A DNA stretch of 64,000 nt from Bacteroides sp. 519 (GTDB taxonomy: Bacteria > Bacteroidota > Bacteroidia > Bacteroidales > Bacteroidaceae): the NCBI RefSeq assembly GCF_010500955.1, contig NZ_QVMJ01000003.1, positions 159,890-223,889 on the forward strand, written 5' to 3'. The position numbers and the translations under genes are program-made. Below the pieces are notes generated by a model. The model saw only the letters and a program-made list of their open reading frames with translations, did no database searches and was not told the origin of the DNA. This document shows, in pieces, positions 1-15,288 of this stretch (position 1 is the stretch's first letter; every line of letters starts with the position of its first letter).

Positions 1-55
1 TCGGGTCTGAAATGAACTAAAAACACAGAGTCACAGAAACACGGAGCTTTTCCTT

Positions 56-114
56 GTGCTGAACACGGAGGCTTCGCTTTTGTCGTGCAAAAGCGAAGCC
101 TCTGTGTTTAGCAC
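56..114. repeat. 27-bp hairpin with CACAGAG-type flank
   Basis: Arms at 56-82 and 88-114 pair over 27 positions with two mismatches and a 5-nt loop. The stretch before it (about 20-55) carries words such as CACAGAGTCACAGAAACACG, the same vocabulary as the palindrome at 41213. It lies beyond the 3' end of the regulator gene and may end its transcript. Nothing else is seen in bases 1-285 apart from the array at 159-268. Confidence 0.7.
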
Positions 115-158
115 TGGTAATCAAAAACTTACAGTACCAACACTTTTTTGCCTGTGAG

Positions 159-268
159 AAAAAAGTATCACGCCTGTGGTACAAAAGTATCACAGGCAAG
201 ATACAAAAGTATCACAGGCAAGATACAAAAGTGCCACAGGGAAGATACAAAAGTGCCACAGGGAAGAG
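159..268. repeat. Five-unit 22-bp array (type ACAAAAGTATCACAGGCAAGAT)
   Basis: Five consecutive 22-bp units start at 159, 181, 203, 225 and 247. The first is degenerate, the next two are identical, and the last two share GTGCCACAGGG. In the phase GTATC-N8-GATAC each typical unit contains a perfect 5-bp dyad. The array ends 18 bp from the stop of the regulator gene. It is one of four five-unit arrays in the window (others at 30572, 37195 and 58067). Function unknown. Confidence 0.9.
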
Positions 269-285
269 TATTTAAAGACTTCATG

Positions 286-1026
286 CTATTGGGATGATTG
301 AGCTTTGTTCTTCTTATACGAAGTTGGAGTTTCTCCAGTATATTGCTTAAACGCAGTACTGAAATATTTTAGGCTACTAAACCCTACTCTCTCTGATATT
401 TCGGTGAAAGTTAGGTTAGTGCTTATCATTAGCTGAATAGCTTTTTCCATTCTTATTTTGTTTATATATTCATTGGTAGCCATGTTGGTTAAGGCTTTCA
501 GCTTGTTGTAAAGTGAAGCCCGGCTCATACCTATCTCTTTGGTAATAAAAGGAATATCCAGGTTGTTGTTATCTATATTTTCACCAATAATTCTGTTTAG
601 CTTTATCAGGAATGCTTCATCTACCCCACTAAAGGAACTTTCTTCGGGTATAGGAACCAAACCTGCATTTAGATATCTGTTTCTTATTTGTTCACGAAAC
701 TTCAACTTGCTGCGCAGTACTTCAATAAGCACTTCTGCGTCAAAAGGTTTCCCCAAATAAGCATCCGCACCATTTTTATACCCATCCACACGACTTTGTG
801 CATCATCTCGTGCCGTTAATAGTACCACAGGAACATGGCTGATATCAATATCTTCCTTAATGCTTTTGCAAAGTTCATATCCGTTCATTTGGGGCATCAT
901 TACATCACTCACAACAATGTCGGGTATATAACTTTTGGTTAGCCTGAGGGCTTCTGCACCATCAGAGGCTATCCATACTTTCTTAAAACAGGGGGTTAGA
1001 ATGCTTTTCAAGAACTCAGCTAGTTC
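286..1026 (-). pseudogene. Receiver and AraC output part of the HTCS regulator, downstream of an amber codon
   Basis: This is the in-frame continuation of the sensor gene at 1027-4227, after a TAG codon. It carries most of a receiver domain, with the phospho-acceptor Asp in VVSDVMMP and the conserved Lys in GKPFDAE. A C-terminal AraC-type double helix-turn-helix follows, ending about 20 residues before the stop. The acidic pair of the receiver (VLVVDD) lies upstream of the stop, so a product restarted here would lack a complete phosphorylation site. The only nearby starts are TTG-type (for example 1011). Without readthrough the DNA-binding half is unlikely to be made or controlled normally. 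A sequencing error at 1027-1029 would restore one gene of about 1,313 codons. Confidence 0.85.
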
Positions 1027-4000
1027 CTAGTTGTCATCGACCACCAAAACGGTATAGGGTTGAGTGTTAAATATTTCCTCCTCTTTGCTTTCTTTATTGG
1101 CATCATTACCCATCAGCTCGTTCAGATAAGCTTTGGGTTCGCAAATTATTTCTTCGCATTGTTGTTTTAATGGTAATTCGAAAAAGAAGACAGCACCACC
1201 ATGCTGATTATTGTATGCTCCGATAGAGCCTTTGTGCAATTCAACTAACATTTTAGAATAAGATAATCCTATTCCTGTTCCGCTCTTTTCGCCGGCACCT
1301 TGATAAAAAGAGGTAAAAAGTAATTGAGCATCTACTTGTTGTATCCCCTTTCCCCGATCGGATACGGAAATACGCACGCGGTCTGTTTCGGGAAGTCGTT
1401 TCGACTCAACAATAATTTCTGTATTTTCCGGACTATGCTTTAGCGCATTAATCAGCAAATTGTTCAGTATAATTTCACATTTATCTTTATCAAAGCTTAC
1501 AGTGTCAATCTGTAAATCGGGTTGAACAGTAATTTGTATATGCTTGGCCTCGCTTTCAATACTGAAATCCTGTAATATCTGCTCAATCCATTCGTTAAGA
1601 CGATGTGGCTGTATTTGCAACTTACTTTCTCCAACCTCCATTTTACGTACATCAAGTACCATATTAATAAGACTTTTCATACGTTGCGCCTGCCTGTAAA
1701 TTAGTTTCAGAGGCATATATTGGGGTGCTTCTGCCGAAAACGATTTCAGTATTCTGTTAAGTGGAACATGAATCAATGTTAATGGGGTACGTAGCTCGTG
1801 GCTGATATTAATAAGAAAGTTCACTTTTTCTTCGTATATCTTTTGTTCGTGTTCTTTCATTGCCCATTTTAGTTTTTCTTCCTTACGCTTCAGCATCCAC
1901 CAAAATGCAGCAAAAACAATTGTAACAATGCAGCATATACAAATAAAAATAAACCACCATGTACGATACCAGGGAGGAGTAATCTTCACCATCAACAATT
2001 GTTGCAATGGGGTCCAACTTCCATCTCTTGTCATACACGAAATCATTATCTGGTAATTGCCTGGCGGCAAGGCATACATCACTAATTCTGGGTTATTCGA
2101 TTCTATAAACTGCTCATCCAATCCTTTTATCTGGTATCTATATGTTTTTTTTCTGAAAAGATCTTCATCTTTTGCCATAACACGAATCGCAATATTACTG
2201 TTCCATGGAACCGAAATTCTCTGCGGACAATTGTTTTGTTCATTGCTTGCTAATTTCCCGTTAACAAGGATATTCGACAATCTGAATTGTGGCATTTTAT
2301 CTGTTACAGATGGTATTTGGTTATCAATATAAAGCAACCCATTTGTGCCACCCATATACACATCTCCCTGTGTTGTAATTAAACGAGGTTCAGCAAAATA
2401 CTCATCAATAACAGCACCATCGGATTTACTAAACAGGGTTAACTTCTCCTCTTGGGGTAACCATACAAATAGCATATTGTCTGCTCCAATCCATACTCTA
2501 TCTTTCTGGTCGCAAACTACCGATGAAACTCTGGTAAACAAGGTTGTTTCAATATACTTTTCTGTTTGTTTAACTGGGTCGTAACTTGTTAATCCTAAGG
2601 TGTTTCCTATCCAAAAGCGCCCATGCTCGTCCATCGTTACAGCATTCATTGTTACCCCTTCTTTGGCAGTAAATATTTTTTTGAGATGATTGCTATAATT
2701 ATTTAGTTCGTAGATATGGTGAGGATCATAGAAATAGGTAGAGTGCTCGTTATAAGCAATTGTCCTAAACGACCCCTGAGCTATTGTTATATCTTCATCT
2801 TCGGAGGCAATTGTGAATTCTTTCTTGTTGATATTGTAGCTATATATATGATCTCCCAAAAGCAACACGGTATCAGGCCCATTCTGATATAAATGTACAG
2901 TCTTACCCCTATTGCACAAACGTTTGTTTGTTTCTTCATCAATGATAATAAATGGTGTTTTAGTTCCTGTTCTGGGATCAAAAACAAATATTCCTTGCGA
3001 AAATAGAGAGAGTAATAATCTCCCAGATGTAAATCCACAAATCGAAACCACCTTATCATTCCAAGTAGTAGGATAATGAACAAATTTTTCTGTACCCGGA
3101 TAAAATTGGTTGAGCCCTCCGTTTGTTCCAACCCAAATATGGTTGGGGCTTTGCTGATAAAGGCTTAATACAATGTTATTGCTCAAACTATATTCATTGC
3201 CGGGCCATACATTCGAGTATGTTTTGATGTACACTTCGAACAATGCAATCAAACCACTGTGAATGCTTCCAATCCATACATTGTTATTGTAATCGTTATA
3301 AAGACACATAACCGAGTTGTTGGGTAACGAGTGGTTTTCTCTTCCCGGAATATGTTTCAGTAATGTAAACTGATTGGTTTGTGGGTCGAGTATATTAATA
3401 CCGCCTCCATCTGTTCCAAACCACATTTTTCCTTTCCGTTCAACAATGGTTAATACAATATTATTACTCAAAGACGAATTAGCTGTAGTGTAGGAGGCTA
3501 TTAAATTTCCATCTTGTCCATAACATTGCACACCTCCATTGTAGGGGGCTATCCACAACCGTTGACTGGAATCAACATACATAGCAACAATCTGAAGTTC
3601 ATTGTCGAATGGGGGTTTATTCAGTTCACCGGTTCGTAAATCAATTGTACGCATACGCATTTGCCAACGGGCACCACAAAGTACAGTATGCGGATTGAGC
3701 ATACACAATGAGGTAACATTGAAAGTGTATCCTAATTCAATTTTACACAACTCTTCAATGCACGATTTCTTGTAGCTATAAAAATAAATCTTATTTGAAC
3801 TTCCAAATAAAACCCCATCGGGAGTATTACATGCCGAGAAGGCTGTTATATCTTCTCCTTCTTCGTTTTTTTGTGGTATAAAGTTGTCTTCCCAATAATG
3901 ATAACGAGCAAGTCCTTTATTGGTCAAAACCCAAAGATTTCCTTGCTTATCTGTTATCAGTTGAAAAATCCGGTTACTGGGAAGCGAATGAGCAATAGTG

Positions 4001-4227
4001 GGATTATGGTTGTATTGTTTGAAATTCTCTCCATCAAACCGCCCTAATCCCAATTGCGTTCCTACCCATACATAATTATATTCATCTTTAACAACACACT
4101 GTATGGTAGATGATAAACCCGCTTCCTGTGGAATCTGTTTATAATAGTACTGCTCCGCTTGAATTGCAAATATGTTAACAAAGCAACTAATTGCCACCAA
4201 CAAAAAATGTTCTCGAAGTCGTGTCAT
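1027..4227 (-). CDS. Hybrid two-component system sensor kinase (HTCS), truncated by amber codon
   Basis: HTCS proteins sense oligosaccharides in the periplasm and activate the adjacent utilization locus. The order seen is an N-terminal signal segment, a two-propeller sensor of repeated W-V-G-T/x-L-G-L motifs (about residues 25-640), a Y_Y_Y domain (about 640-745), a membrane helix (about 757-780), HisKA with NISHELRTPLTLIH (about 800), and a HATPase with NLLINALKHSP (about 920) and GTGIGLSYSKM (about 985). The start of the receiver, VLVVDDN, is at the very end. The frame then meets TAG at 1027-1029 and continues with ELAEFLKSIL. A single C-to-T change of CAG (Gln) would explain the stop. The gene is divergent from susC, the usual position for a regulator of that locus. 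Confidence 0.9.
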   Translation of the reverse strand: MTRLREHFLLVAISCFVNIFAIQAEQYYYKQIPQEAGLSSTIQCVVKDEYNYVWVGTQLGLGRFDGENFKQYNHNPTIAHSLPSNRIFQLITDKQGNLWVLTNKGLARYHYWEDNFIPQKNEEGEDITAFSACNTPDGVLFGSSNKIYFYSYKKSCIEELCKIELGYTFNVTSLCMLNPHTVLCGARWQMRMRTIDLRTGELNKPPFDNELQIVAMYVDSSQRLWIAPYNGGVQCYGQDGNLIASYTTANSSLSNNIVLTIVERKGKMWFGTDGGGINILDPQTNQFTLLKHIPGRENHSLPNNSVMCLYNDYNNNVWIGSIHSGLIALFEVYIKTYSNVWPGNEYSLSNNIVLSLYQQSPNHIWVGTNGGLNQFYPGTEKFVHYPTTWNDKVVSICGFTSGRLLLSLFSQGIFVFDPRTGTKTPFIIIDEETNKRLCNRGKTVHLYQNGPDTVLLLGDHIYSYNINKKEFTIASEDEDITIAQGSFRTIAYNEHSTYFYDPHHIYELNNYSNHLKKIFTAKEGVTMNAVTMDEHGRFWIGNTLGLTSYDPVKQTEKYIETTLFTRVSSVVCDQKDRVWIGADNMLFVWLPQEEKLTLFSKSDGAVIDEYFAEPRLITTQGDVYMGGTNGLLYIDNQIPSVTDKMPQFRLSNILVNGKLASNEQNNCPQRISVPWNSNIAIRVMAKDEDLFRKKTYRYQIKGLDEQFIESNNPELVMYALPPGNYQIMISCMTRDGSWTPLQQLLMVKITPPWYRTWWFIFICICCIVTIVFAAFWWMLKRKEEKLKWAMKEHEQKIYEEKVNFLINISHELRTPLTLIHVPLNRILKSFSAEAPQYMPLKLIYRQAQRMKSLINMVLDVRKMEVGESKLQIQPHRLNEWIEQILQDFSIESEAKHIQITVQPDLQIDTVSFDKDKCEIILNNLLINALKHSPENTEIIVESKRLPETDRVRISVSDRGKGIQQVDAQLLFTSFYQGAGEKSGTGIGLSYSKMLVELHKGSIGAYNNQHGGAVFFFELPLKQQCEEIICEPKAYLNELMGNDANKESKEEEIFNTQPYTVLVVDDN

Positions 4228-4582
4228 AGATTAAGTTTATAGATTCAAATTTAAGGTATAGACTGCAAATATGAGACAATTTAATGATTATCGGAAACTA
4301 TTTAGTGTTTTTCGGAACAAAGCTATCCGGATACGCCCTTATTTTTGTCTCCTGAAAATGAGCAACAATCTGATTGATAACTCATTCTTAAGGTTTAATT
4401 GTTGTTTTACCAAGTTCTAGTCAAACTGAGAAATTGAAGATACCACAAAGAATAATGAAGGTAAGAAGAAAGGCATAACAAAAACAGAAATATAAGTTTG
4501 ACTAGAACTTATTTTTTAGTGATAGTAACAAGTAGAGGGCTTTTATGCTCTCTTAGATTAAATAACCTTTAATTTTATTATT
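4228..4582. other. Divergent regulatory region between HTCS and susC
   Basis: This 355-bp gap holds the leaders of both divergent units. A minus-strand near-consensus -7 box (CATATTTG) lies at 4265-4272 for the regulator. A perfect inverted repeat (4412-4427 with 4495-4510) dominates the middle. An imperfect hairpin (about 4534-4552, AGAGGGC and GCTCTCT) lies in the susC leader. No clear TAnnTTTG box faces susC in the orientation given. Confidence 0.6.
4412..4510. repeat. 16-bp perfect inverted repeat flanking a 67-bp segment, candidate inverton
   Basis: The left arm AAGTTCTAGTCAAACT (4412-4427) and the right arm AGTTTGACTAGAACTT (4495-4510) are exact reverse complements. The 67 bp between them contain, on the minus strand, TTTTTG and TATTCTTTG about 24 bp apart. 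This is promoter-like but off-consensus. In Bacteroidota, promoters between short inverted repeats are flipped by recombinases to switch surface loci on and off. The alternative is an operator for the HTCS or a small MITE. Confidence 0.55.
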
Positions 4583-7500
4583 ATGTTTAGAAACCTAAAA
4601 ACAATTGGAATTTTATTATTCCTTTTAACTGTTTGTGGAGGATCTTTGCATGCTTATTCCGAAAGCGGAATATCCGGTATGAGAGTGGTGCAACAAAGTG
4701 GCACGTGTACCGGTATTGTAAAAGATGGAACAGGTGAAGCTGTGATTGGCGCATCTGTAATGGTAAAGGGTACTACCAATGGTACCATTACAGGTTTGGA
4801 TGGCGATTTCACATTGAACAATGTAGAGTTGGAAAGCACAATCGTTATTTCTTTTATAGGATACCAAACAAAAGAAGTACAATGGACAGGTACTCCACTA
4901 AAAATTACACTGCAAGATGATTCGCAAATCCTTAGTGAAGTTGTGGTGGTGGGTTATGGTACACAAAAAAAAGTAAATGTAACGGGTGCCGTTAGCATGG
5001 TCGATTCTAAAGTTTTAGAATCACGCCCAGTACAAAATGTATCCCAAGCCTTACAGGGTCAAATACCAGGTTTAACCATGTCGGTAGGAAATGGTGGTGG
5101 TTCCTTAGATAGTTCACTGGGTATCAGCATTCGTGGTGGCGGTACTATTGGATCGGGGTCTAGCGGAAGTCCATTGGTATTGATTGATGGAATCGAAGGA
5201 AATATGAATACAGTGAACCCTAACGATATTGCTACTGTATCTGTATTGAAGGATGCTGCTTCGGCTTCTATTTATGGAGCGCGTGCTGCATTTGGTGTTA
5301 TCCTTATTACAACAAAGAATGGGAAACAAGGAAAAACAAGAGTAAACTATACAGGTAATGTGCGCTTTTCTACAGCTATTCAGGTTCCGGATATGACAAA
5401 TTCAATAGAATTTGCCAACTATTACAATGTAGCTTCTACTAATGGTGGGGGATCTCCGGTGTTTTCGGACGAGGTTATGGCAAATATGAAAAAATACATC
5501 AATGGTGAGTTTACAGATCCAACAAAGCCAGAGTATTATGGTACAACAATTAATCCAAGTAATAACAGATATCAAAACTACACCGGTTCGTTTGCTAATA
5601 CCGATTGGTTCGACGAATTTTACAATAGTGGCGTACCCTCGCACGAGCACAACTTGAGTTTTAGTGGTGGTAACGAAAAAATAACCTATATGTTAAGTGG
5701 TAACTTCCTGGACCAAAAAGGTTTGTTACGCCATGGAGAAGACCGCTTTAACCGTTATACATTAAATGGTAAAATATCGGCTGAACTTACAGACTGGTTA
5801 ACAATGAACTTTACTACCAAATGGACACGCGAAAGCTACGACCGCCCTACATATATGACCGGATTGTTCTTTCACAATATTGCTCGCCGTTGGCCAACTT
5901 GTATCACTGTTGACCCGCACGGAAATTGGGCATCCGATATGGAAATTATCCAAATGAGGGAAGGCGGTAAACAGAACAGCCGGAAAGACTGGAACACCAA
6001 CCAATTACAGTTTATTTTTGAGCCTATCAAAGATTGGCATATCACAGCAGAAGGAAGCATGCGCCAATACAACCGCCAACAACATTGGGCAGTGTTACCA
6101 ATTTATGGATATGATGCCGACAACCAACCCTACCTGTTATCATGGAGTGGTGGCGCTGCCGGATACTCGGAGGTACAAGATTCGAGCGAAGGGCAAGATT
6201 ATTTTTCAACGAATATCTACTCTGATTATTCGAAAACAATTGGAGGACACTATTTCAAAGTAATGGGAGGGTTTAATGCCGAGTTATACAAAAACAGAAA
6301 CCTGTATGGGTTTGGTACCGACCTGATTACATCAACCGTTCCCGAACTTAATACAACTCAAGACAATCAAAAAGCCTGGAACAGTGCTAGCGAGCTTGCC
6401 ATAGCAGGTTTCTTTGGCCGGTTGAACTATAATTATAAAGAACGTTATATATTGGAGGCTAACTTGCGTTACGATGGATCGTCTCGCTTTGTTGGCGATA
6501 AACGTTGGGGACTGTTTCCATCATTCTCGACTGGTTGGAATATTGCACGCGAAGAGTTTTTTGCTCCATTAGCCAAAACTATTGGTACTTTGAAATTACG
6601 TGGCTCTTGGGGACAACTAGGTAACAATGCCCTTGATGCGTATTATCCATTCTTTCAATCAATGTCTACTGGTGTAAATTCATCAGCGTGGTTAATTAAT
6701 GGGTCAAAGCAAAACACTTCCTCCCTACCAGGTATTGTAAGCAGTTTGCTCACTTGGGAAACTGTTGAAAGTTGGGACGTAGGTTTCGATTGGGGTATGC
6801 TCAACAATCGGTTCACAGGTTCGTTCAGTTACTACAACCGTCTTACCAAAGACATGGTAGCCAACTCACCAAATTTGCCCGGTATTTTGGGTGCTACACC
6901 ACCGAAACTAAATAATGCCGACTTAAAGTCGTATGGTTGGGAATTGGAACTTTCGTGGAGAGATCAAATCAAGGACTTTAAATATGGTGTACGTTTTGTG
7001 TTAGATGATAATAAAGAGAAAATCACCAGATACTACAATCCAACCGGTGCATTGAATACTTACTATGCCGGACGTATGGTGGGCGAAATCTGGGGGTATA
7101 CTACTGTAGGTATCGCTCAATCGCAAGAAGAGATGGATACACATCTTGCAAACAACAAACCTAACTGGGGTTCTGCTTGGACAGCGGGAGATGTTATGTA
7201 TAAAGATTTAGATGGCGATGGTAAGGTAAACAATGGAGCAAATACACTAGACGATCATGGTGATCTAAGGGTTATTGGTAATAACAAGCCACGTTACAAA
7301 TATGGTTTTACGTTGGATGGTTCGTGGAAAGGACTCGATGTTTCCATCTTCTTGCAAGGCGTTATGAAACGCGACTACTGGTTGGCTGGTCCTTACTTCT
7401 GGGGAGCATCAGGTGGTATGTGGCAGTCTACTGCCTTCAAAGAACATCTCGATTACTGGAGTCCCGAAAATACAGGTGCCTATTATCCAAGACCTTATTT

Positions 7501-7777
7501 CAGTACTACCAAAAACCAAGAGACACAAACCCGTTATCTACAAAATGCTGCTTATTTGCGCTTGAAGAACCTGCAAATAGGTTACACACTACCTAAAGCA
7601 TGGACACGCAAGGCTAACATGGAATCGGTACGTATTTATTTCTCGGGAGATAACCTGCTAACACTCAGCGATATTAATGGAGTATTCGATCCTGAAACTC
7701 TTGGAGGAGACTGGGGTGATGGTAAACTTTACCCCCTGCAAAGAACTATCTCATTTGGTTTAAATGTTAACTTCTAA
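4583..7777 (+). CDS. SusC-family TonB-dependent outer-membrane transporter
   Basis: This protein imports oligosaccharides across the outer membrane using TonB energy and pairs with the SusD lipoprotein encoded 12 bp downstream. Its 1,064 residues start with a signal peptide (about 1-24) and a carboxypeptidase-D-regulatory-like beta domain (about 42-115, GASVMVKGTTNG, GLDGDFTL). The SusC signature SEVVVVGYGTQKK (about 117), the plug (KDAASASIYGARAAFGVI) and a 22-strand-type barrel ending in an aromatic residue (GLNVNF) follow. The length is normal for the family. It is the first gene of the plus-strand operon and expected to be under the divergent regulator; the inverted repeat upstream could add on/off control. 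Confidence 0.96.
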   Translation: MFRNLKTIGILLFLLTVCGGSLHAYSESGISGMRVVQQSGTCTGIVKDGTGEAVIGASVMVKGTTNGTITGLDGDFTLNNVELESTIVISFIGYQTKEVQWTGTPLKITLQDDSQILSEVVVVGYGTQKKVNVTGAVSMVDSKVLESRPVQNVSQALQGQIPGLTMSVGNGGGSLDSSLGISIRGGGTIGSGSSGSPLVLIDGIEGNMNTVNPNDIATVSVLKDAASASIYGARAAFGVILITTKNGKQGKTRVNYTGNVRFSTAIQVPDMTNSIEFANYYNVASTNGGGSPVFSDEVMANMKKYINGEFTDPTKPEYYGTTINPSNNRYQNYTGSFANTDWFDEFYNSGVPSHEHNLSFSGGNEKITYMLSGNFLDQKGLLRHGEDRFNRYTLNGKISAELTDWLTMNFTTKWTRESYDRPTYMTGLFFHNIARRWPTCITVDPHGNWASDMEIIQMREGGKQNSRKDWNTNQLQFIFEPIKDWHITAEGSMRQYNRQQHWAVLPIYGYDADNQPYLLSWSGGAAGYSEVQDSSEGQDYFSTNIYSDYSKTIGGHYFKVMGGFNAELYKNRNLYGFGTDLITSTVPELNTTQDNQKAWNSASELAIAGFFGRLNYNYKERYILEANLRYDGSSRFVGDKRWGLFPSFSTGWNIAREEFFAPLAKTIGTLKLRGSWGQLGNNALDAYYPFFQSMSTGVNSSAWLINGSKQNTSSLPGIVSSLLTWETVESWDVGFDWGMLNNRFTGSFSYYNRLTKDMVANSPNLPGILGATPPKLNNADLKSYGWELELSWRDQIKDFKYGVRFVLDDNKEKITRYYNPTGALNTYYAGRMVGEIWGYTTVGIAQSQEEMDTHLANNKPNWGSAWTAGDVMYKDLDGDGKVNNGANTLDDHGDLRVIGNNKPRYKYGFTLDGSWKGLDVSIFLQGVMKRDYWLAGPYFWGASGGMWQSTAFKEHLDYWSPENTGAYYPRPYFSTTKNQETQTRYLQNAAYLRLKNLQIGYTLPKAWTRKANMESVRIYFSGDNLLTLSDINGVFDPETLGGDWGDGKLYPLQRTISFGLNVNF

Positions 7778-7789
7778 AAAATACAAACT

Positions 7790-9790
7790 ATGAAATTAAA
7801 TTTAAAACATACTATCGTCTGTTCACTAATTGGTGTGGGCAGCATCGGGTTAAGCTCGTGCGATGATTTCCTCGACCGCGAACCCATAACCAATGTCACT
7901 CCCGAAGCCTATTTTGCAACAGTAGATCAAGTAGCTTCTTATCTGGATAATTATTACAACGGCCATTTAGTTAACTCGCAGGGGCAAAGCTTGTTTCATC
8001 CCACAGCTTGGAATGCCGGTATGGCAAACAACGACCAAAACACTGATAATTTGGTAAAGGATGATGGTAGCTTAACTTATTTTGCAGGTACATGGCAGGC
8101 AAGTGCCGGACAAACACTTTCAAGCGATTACAGTAAAATTCGCGTGTGGAACTATCTAATCAACACCGTACTTCCGAAAGAGGCTGACGGAAGTATATCA
8201 GGAAATTCGGAAAACCTGAAACACTACATTGGCGAAGCTTACTTTTTCCGGGCAATGGCTTATTACAATGCATTGGTAAGACTTGGCGACCTACCTATTA
8301 TAACAGAAGTATTGCCTAACGACGAAGTATATCTGCAAGAAAATTCTGTTCGCGCTCCACGTAATGAAGTGGCACGTTTTATCTTAAAAGATCTGGACGA
8401 GGCTATCAGCCGTTTGAAAGATGCCGGATTTCAGAACAACCAGCGAATTAACAAGCAAACAGCACAATTGTTTAAATCAAGAGTAGCCCTATTCGAAGCC
8501 ACATTCGAAAAATACCATCAAGGTACTGGTCGGGTGCCAGGTGATAGCAATTGGCCAGGTGGTACATTTAATGGAAATATTGCAACTGAAATAGACTTCT
8601 TCCTGAGCGAAGCAATCAGTGCAGCAAGTGCAGTAGCCGATGTAGCTGTGTTGACTGAAAATAGTCATCAAATTAATCCGGAATACAATGAAATCTATAG
8701 CTGGAATCCGTATTTCGAAATGTTTAGTCAACCTTCTTTGGCTAATGTGCCCGAAGTATTGTTGTGGAAAGAGTACAATAAGAGTCACAACATCAGCCAT
8801 TGTGCACCTAACCGTTTACAGTTAGGAGACCGCAGTGGTATAACCCGCAGTTTTATTACTTCATTCCTTATGAAAAATGGTCTTCCTATTTATGCTCAGG
8901 AGTCTGGGTACAAAGGCGATATCAGTATTGATTTAGAATCGGAGGATCGCGATGAACGTATGCAACTTTTTGTATGGGCCGAAAGCGATGTGTTGAAATC
9001 GGACCCAACCGAAGCATCAGTACGCGAGGACGAAGAAGTAATATTATTCGGGAAACCCGGCATTACAAATGGTGCTGAGCAGAATCGTGACCTTACTGGT
9101 TATCGCCAACGCAAGCACTACACATACGACCATAATCAGAAATCGGGTGACGAACTTTTGGGCACCAATGCTTGTCCTGTATTCCGTTCTGTTGAGGCCA
9201 TGTTAAATTACATAGAAGCTTATTATGAAAAGAATAATCAACTAGACAGTAAAGCCGAAAATTATTGGAAAGCAATCCGTCAAAGGGCAGGTGTAAGCGA
9301 AGACATAACACTCACCATCAACAGTACCGATATGAGCGAGGAGGCCAAGTTGAACGATTTAGGTGTATGGTCGGGAAGTAATATGGTAGACGCAACACTG
9401 TACAACATTCGTCGCGAACGTCGCTGTGAATTTATTGGTGACGGAATGCGTTGGGATGATTTGAAAAGATGGCGTTCGTGGGACAGATTGTTTACGCAAC
9501 CTTATATCGTAGAAGGTATCAATTTATGGGATGCAGCTCATAACAATTATACTGGCGACGAAGCAATTGTAGCCGATGGTAGTACCAGTTCTAATGTATC
9601 ATCATCGTCGGTGAGCAAATATGTACGCACTTTTCAACGTTGGGAAACGAATAATCAGTTGTACAACGGATATACATGGCGTAAGGCCTATTATCTGAAC
9701 CCAATTGGTATAGAAGAGTTGAAATTGGCTCCAAGTTTATACCAAAATCCATATTGGCCAAGCCAATCTGCTGGTTTAGCCGAGGAATAG
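7790..9790 (+). CDS. SusD-family surface glycan-binding lipoprotein
   Basis: This is a cell-surface lipoprotein that caps the SusC barrel and binds the glycan. The lipobox SIGLSSC places the acylated Cys at residue 24, followed by the acidic DDFLDREP motif, a typical export tag context. The SusD TPR-like core is visible in the N-terminal half (GEAYFFRAMAYYNALVRLGDLPI) and the RagB/SusD signature near the end (RRERRCEFIGDGMRWDDLKRW). Its 666 residues are slightly long for the family. The sequence-specific binding loops give no substrate clue by eye. It lies in an operon with susC (12-bp gap) and the hydrolases downstream. Confidence 0.96.
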   Translation: MKLNLKHTIVCSLIGVGSIGLSSCDDFLDREPITNVTPEAYFATVDQVASYLDNYYNGHLVNSQGQSLFHPTAWNAGMANNDQNTDNLVKDDGSLTYFAGTWQASAGQTLSSDYSKIRVWNYLINTVLPKEADGSISGNSENLKHYIGEAYFFRAMAYYNALVRLGDLPIITEVLPNDEVYLQENSVRAPRNEVARFILKDLDEAISRLKDAGFQNNQRINKQTAQLFKSRVALFEATFEKYHQGTGRVPGDSNWPGGTFNGNIATEIDFFLSEAISAASAVADVAVLTENSHQINPEYNEIYSWNPYFEMFSQPSLANVPEVLLWKEYNKSHNISHCAPNRLQLGDRSGITRSFITSFLMKNGLPIYAQESGYKGDISIDLESEDRDERMQLFVWAESDVLKSDPTEASVREDEEVILFGKPGITNGAEQNRDLTGYRQRKHYTYDHNQKSGDELLGTNACPVFRSVEAMLNYIEAYYEKNNQLDSKAENYWKAIRQRAGVSEDITLTINSTDMSEEAKLNDLGVWSGSNMVDATLYNIRRERRCEFIGDGMRWDDLKRWRSWDRLFTQPYIVEGINLWDAAHNNYTGDEAIVADGSTSSNVSSSSVSKYVRTFQRWETNNQLYNGYTWRKAYYLNPIGIEELKLAPSLYQNPYWPSQSAGLAEE

Positions 9791-9810
9791 TAAATTCGTT
9801 TATTATTAGG

Positions 9811-9854
9811 TAGTGAGTTGCCATGTGACATAGCAACTCACTACTCACTCACTA
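9811..9854. repeat. Short intergenic palindrome, core-like loop
   Basis: The left arm TAGTGAGTTGC (9811-9821) pairs with GCAACTCACTA (9833-9843). The right side continues in the same CACTCACTA wording. The loop contains CCATGTGACAT, two bases away from the CCATGCGGCAT core of the larger palindromes elsewhere in the window. It lies 3' of susD inside the operon. Confidence 0.7.
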
Positions 9855-9884
9855 TTACACATTTCTTCTTCACATAAAACCTCT

Positions 9885-15276
<5,392 letters not shown>

Positions 15277-15288
15277 TGTGAAACAATC

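Noticed and set aside
1027-1029. Reassigned or suppressed TAG codon
   Set aside because: TAG is used as a normal stop elsewhere (efp, pta, susD), and no suppressor tRNA is visible in the window, so a nonsense mutation or sequencing error is simpler.
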